This document shows, in pieces, positions 62,147 to 64,000 of a stretch of 64,000 nucleotides of DNA. The notes beneath the pieces are model-generated. The model did not search any database. It was not told the origin of the DNA and saw only the letters and a list, made by a program, of their open reading frames with translations. The translations under genes and the position numbers were made by a program. Location: assembly GCF_037963765.1 (NCBI RefSeq), contig NZ_CP150166.1, forward strand, positions 1,619,501-1,683,500, written 5' to 3'. Each line of letters opens with the position of its first letter. Position 1 is the stretch's first letter. The stretch comes from Sporosarcina sp. FSL W8-0480 (GTDB taxonomy: Bacteria; Bacillota; Bacilli; Bacillales_A; Planococcaceae).

Positions 62147-62425
62147 AAACGAGCGGTTTCACGAAAGAACGAGCGGATACAGGAATAAACGAGCGGTTTC
62201 ACGAAAGAACGAGCGGATACAGGAATAAACGAGCGGTTTCACGGAAGAACGAGCGGATTCAGGAATAAACGAGCGGTTTCACGGAAGAACGAGCGGATTC
62301 AGGAATAAACGAGCGGTTTTGCGGAAGAACGAGCGGATTCAGGAATAAACGAGCGTTTCCACGAATAAATGAGCGTATTCACGAGTCAACGAGCGGTCCC
62401 GAAATAAACGAGCGCCTACGAAGGG
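62147..62425. repeat. Tandem 20-bp repeat array G (core AACGAGCGG)
   Basis: About fourteen units start every 20 bases from 62147, alternating AAACGAGCGGTTTCACGGAA and GAACGAGCGGATTCAGGAAT. The last three units are decayed. Same family and orientation as array F, 1.5 kb away. It lies in the divergent region between the NERD gene and the RND pump gene. Confidence 0.93.
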
Positions 62426-62532
62426 GAACAGCTGTATTTGAATGAAAATATAATGTAGTCAGCATTTGATGTTGGTTGTAATTTTCAATATGATGGGTAG
62501 AGAGAGTCTTATGAATGAAAGGAATTTTGTGA

Positions 62533-64000
62533 ATGAAGATTAGTCATTTTTCCATACGAAGACCGGTTTTTACGATTGTTACGATGTTACTTGTCATCAT
62601 TTTAGGGACAGTTTCCTTTTTCAAGATTCCTGTTACGTTAATACCCGAGTTGAATCCACCTGTCGCGGTAGTTGTAACGAATTATCCAGGTGCATCATCT
62701 ACAGAGGTAAGTGAGAAGTTAACGAAGCCACTTGAGGCAAGTCTCTCCACGGCTCCAGGTTTGAAATCAATGCAATCTTCATCGCAGGAAGGCGCAAATT
62801 TCATATTATTGATGTTTGATTGGTCCACGAATATTGACGAAGTCCAATTGGATATCATGCAGCGGATTGACCAAGTTCCTGTACCGGAAGGAGCACAGGC
62901 TCCAAGATTCATGAAGTTTGACCCTGCTCAATTTCCAGTCATTCAGTTATCGCTTAGAACGGATGCTGAAGGGACGGATATAAGGGAACTATCAGAACGT
63001 CTTGAGACAGAATTGCGCAGGACGAATGGTGTTGCGAGTGTAACGGTTTCAGGTAAATTGGTCGAGGAAGTCCAAGTGATTTTGGACCAGGCTAAATTGG
63101 AAAGCTTCGGATTGGTTCAATCTGATGTGGTTCAAGCGATTCAGGCGAATAACGTATCCATGCCGGGTGAGCCAATTGAAACTCGGGATGGAAAACAGTT
63201 GACCACAAGAATCATCAGTTCATTGACTTCGGTAGCTGATATACAAAATATTACAATTGGTGCTAACCCTTTGACTGGGAAGAAAATAAAGATTTCTGAG
63301 GTCGGGAAAGTGGCATTCTTAGAGGCACCTGCATCTTCTGAAACAAGGGCGAATGATCAGAACGCTGTTCTAATGTCGGTGCTTCAGGAATCCGGAGCCA
63401 ATACAGCAACAGTTTCCACGGCCTTTAAGAATGCGTTGGATAAGTTGTTGAAACGGGATGAGTTTAAGGATATAAAAGCTGATATTTTGTTCGATCAAGG
63501 CGACTATGTGAAGCTTGCAATCGGTAATATTGGACAATCATTAATACTTGGTGGGTTATTCGCCATGCTTGTCTTGTTCTTTTTCCTTAAGGGGGTAAAG
63601 AGCCCGATTATAATCGGGGTAGCAATTCCCTATTCAGTCATCGTTACATTTGTACTCATGTTTTTTGCAAACTTCTCGCTCAATATAATGACTTTGGGAG
63701 CCTTGGCGCTTGGTATAGGAATGTTGGTCGATAATGCTATTGTTGTAATAGAAAATATTGAACGGCATCTTGCAATGGGGAAGGACCGTGTTGATGCTGC
63801 AAGAGATGGTGCGAAGGAAATTAGTGGTGCTATAACGGCCTCAACGTTAACAACACTTGCCGTTTTTGTTCCTGTGATCTTCATTAGTGGATTGATTGGA
63901 CAAATCTTTACGGAATTTGCATTGACGATATCCTTTAGCCTTTTTGCCTCACTTGTAGTAGCTTTGACGGTTGTGCCAATGATGGCGAGCCGGATGTTGA
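62533..64000 (+). CDS. RND family efflux permease, N-terminal part (SwrC/AcrB-like)
   Basis: The first 489 residues of a resistance-nodulation-division transporter; the gene runs off the window. The N-terminus SHFSIRRPVFTIVTMLLVII is the first helix, followed by PVTLIPELNPPVAVVVTNYP and GASSTEVSEKLTKPLE. The porter domain follows, then helix 4 with the proton-relay GMLVDNAIVVIENIERH near residue 400. Such pumps use the proton gradient to expel lipophilic compounds; SwrC of B. subtilis is the closest known type. ATG 62533 is ten bases after AAAGGA. Confidence 0.92.
   Translation, partial: MKISHFSIRRPVFTIVTMLLVIILGTVSFFKIPVTLIPELNPPVAVVVTNYPGASSTEVSEKLTKPLEASLSTAPGLKSMQSSSQEGANFILLMFDWSTNIDEVQLDIMQRIDQVPVPEGAQAPRFMKFDPAQFPVIQLSLRTDAEGTDIRELSERLETELRRTNGVASVTVSGKLVEEVQVILDQAKLESFGLVQSDVVQAIQANNVSMPGEPIETRDGKQLTTRIISSLTSVADIQNITIGANPLTGKKIKISEVGKVAFLEAPASSETRANDQNAVLMSVLQESGANTATVSTAFKNALDKLLKRDEFKDIKADILFDQGDYVKLAIGNIGQSLILGGLFAMLVLFFFLKGVKSPIIIGVAIPYSVIVTFVLMFFANFSLNIMTLGALALGIGMLVDNAIVVIENIERHLAMGKDRVDAARDGAKEISGAITASTLTTLAVFVPVIFISGLIGQIFTEFALTISFSLFASLVVALTVVPMMASRML

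Noticed and set aside
24459..62425. CRISPR arrays
   Set aside because: Period is only 20-21 bases with degenerate repeats and no unique spacers of 30 bases or more. No cas genes are present in the window.

Overview
The window looks like a chromosomal segment of a low-to-moderate GC, endospore-forming Firmicute. A Planococcaceae member close to Sporosarcina is my best guess. The reasons are the sporulation trio prkA-yhbH-spoVR with sigma-E-like promoters, strong AGGAGG ribosome sites with frequent TTG/GTG starts, YpsA/YusW/YfhD/YqzG-type proteins, and a MurE with a non-DNPR specificity motif as expected for a lysine-type cell wall. The assignment is inferred from gene content only.

Layout. 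1-3.2 kb: end of an ArgD-like aminotransferase, a CynX-type MFS transporter, a secreted stalk-domain protein and two small proteins. 3.2-9.6 kb (minus strand): one polyamine operon, speD-speA-speE-speB-CASDH-CASDC, carrying both the SAM-dependent and the aspartate-semialdehyde-dependent aminopropyl routes. 9.9-14.4 kb: prkA, yhbH, spoVR. 14.7-24.4 kb: an APH(6)-type kinase, a DUF697 GTPase, aspartate dehydrogenase, a soluble PAS/MCP protein, a zinc metallopeptidase, a YusW lipoprotein, heme O synthase, a polar amino-acid ABC importer and a SIMPL protein. 24.7-33.8 kb: a run of small plus-strand accessory genes (GNATs, NUDIX, DUF402, DUF2087, nucleotidyltransferase, a second beta clamp, an ASCH-VOC fusion), including an S9 peptidase that has lost its catalytic serine and a GNAT relic. 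34-37.3 kb: an atypical 1054-residue UvrA-like protein behind its own promoter and leader hairpin. 37.5-48.5 kb: small conserved proteins, an intact S9 peptidase, YpsA, an acyl-CoA dehydrogenase, an NSS transporter and a structured non-coding RNA candidate. 48.5-53.2 kb (minus): an apparent mevalonate catabolic operon (class II HMG-CoA reductase, small membrane protein, TctA-type permease, HMG-CoA lyase) with a cre-like site, a palindromic operator candidate and an upstream XRE-cupin regulator. 53.3-64 kb: tRNA-Val, AlkA-like glycosylase, aldehyde dehydrogenase, M42 peptidase, MurE, RF3, a NERD-domain protein and the start of an RND efflux pump.

The most unusual structural feature is a set of seven intergenic arrays of tandem units with a 20-21 bp period (near 14.5, 24.5, 33.9, 37.4, 42.6, 60.8 and 62.3 kb). 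Each has its own short core, the spacing is near two helical turns, and units often alternate as 40-41 bp dimers. Most lie just past gene 3' ends. Three arrays share one core (one of them inverted), and two of these bracket the NERD gene. None looks like a CRISPR. They generate spurious reading frames that should not be annotated as proteins.

Several start codons were moved to the first codon correctly spaced from a Shine-Dalgarno site, because longer frames begin inside or upstream of the ribosome site. All family assignments come from reading motifs by eye. No database search was run.
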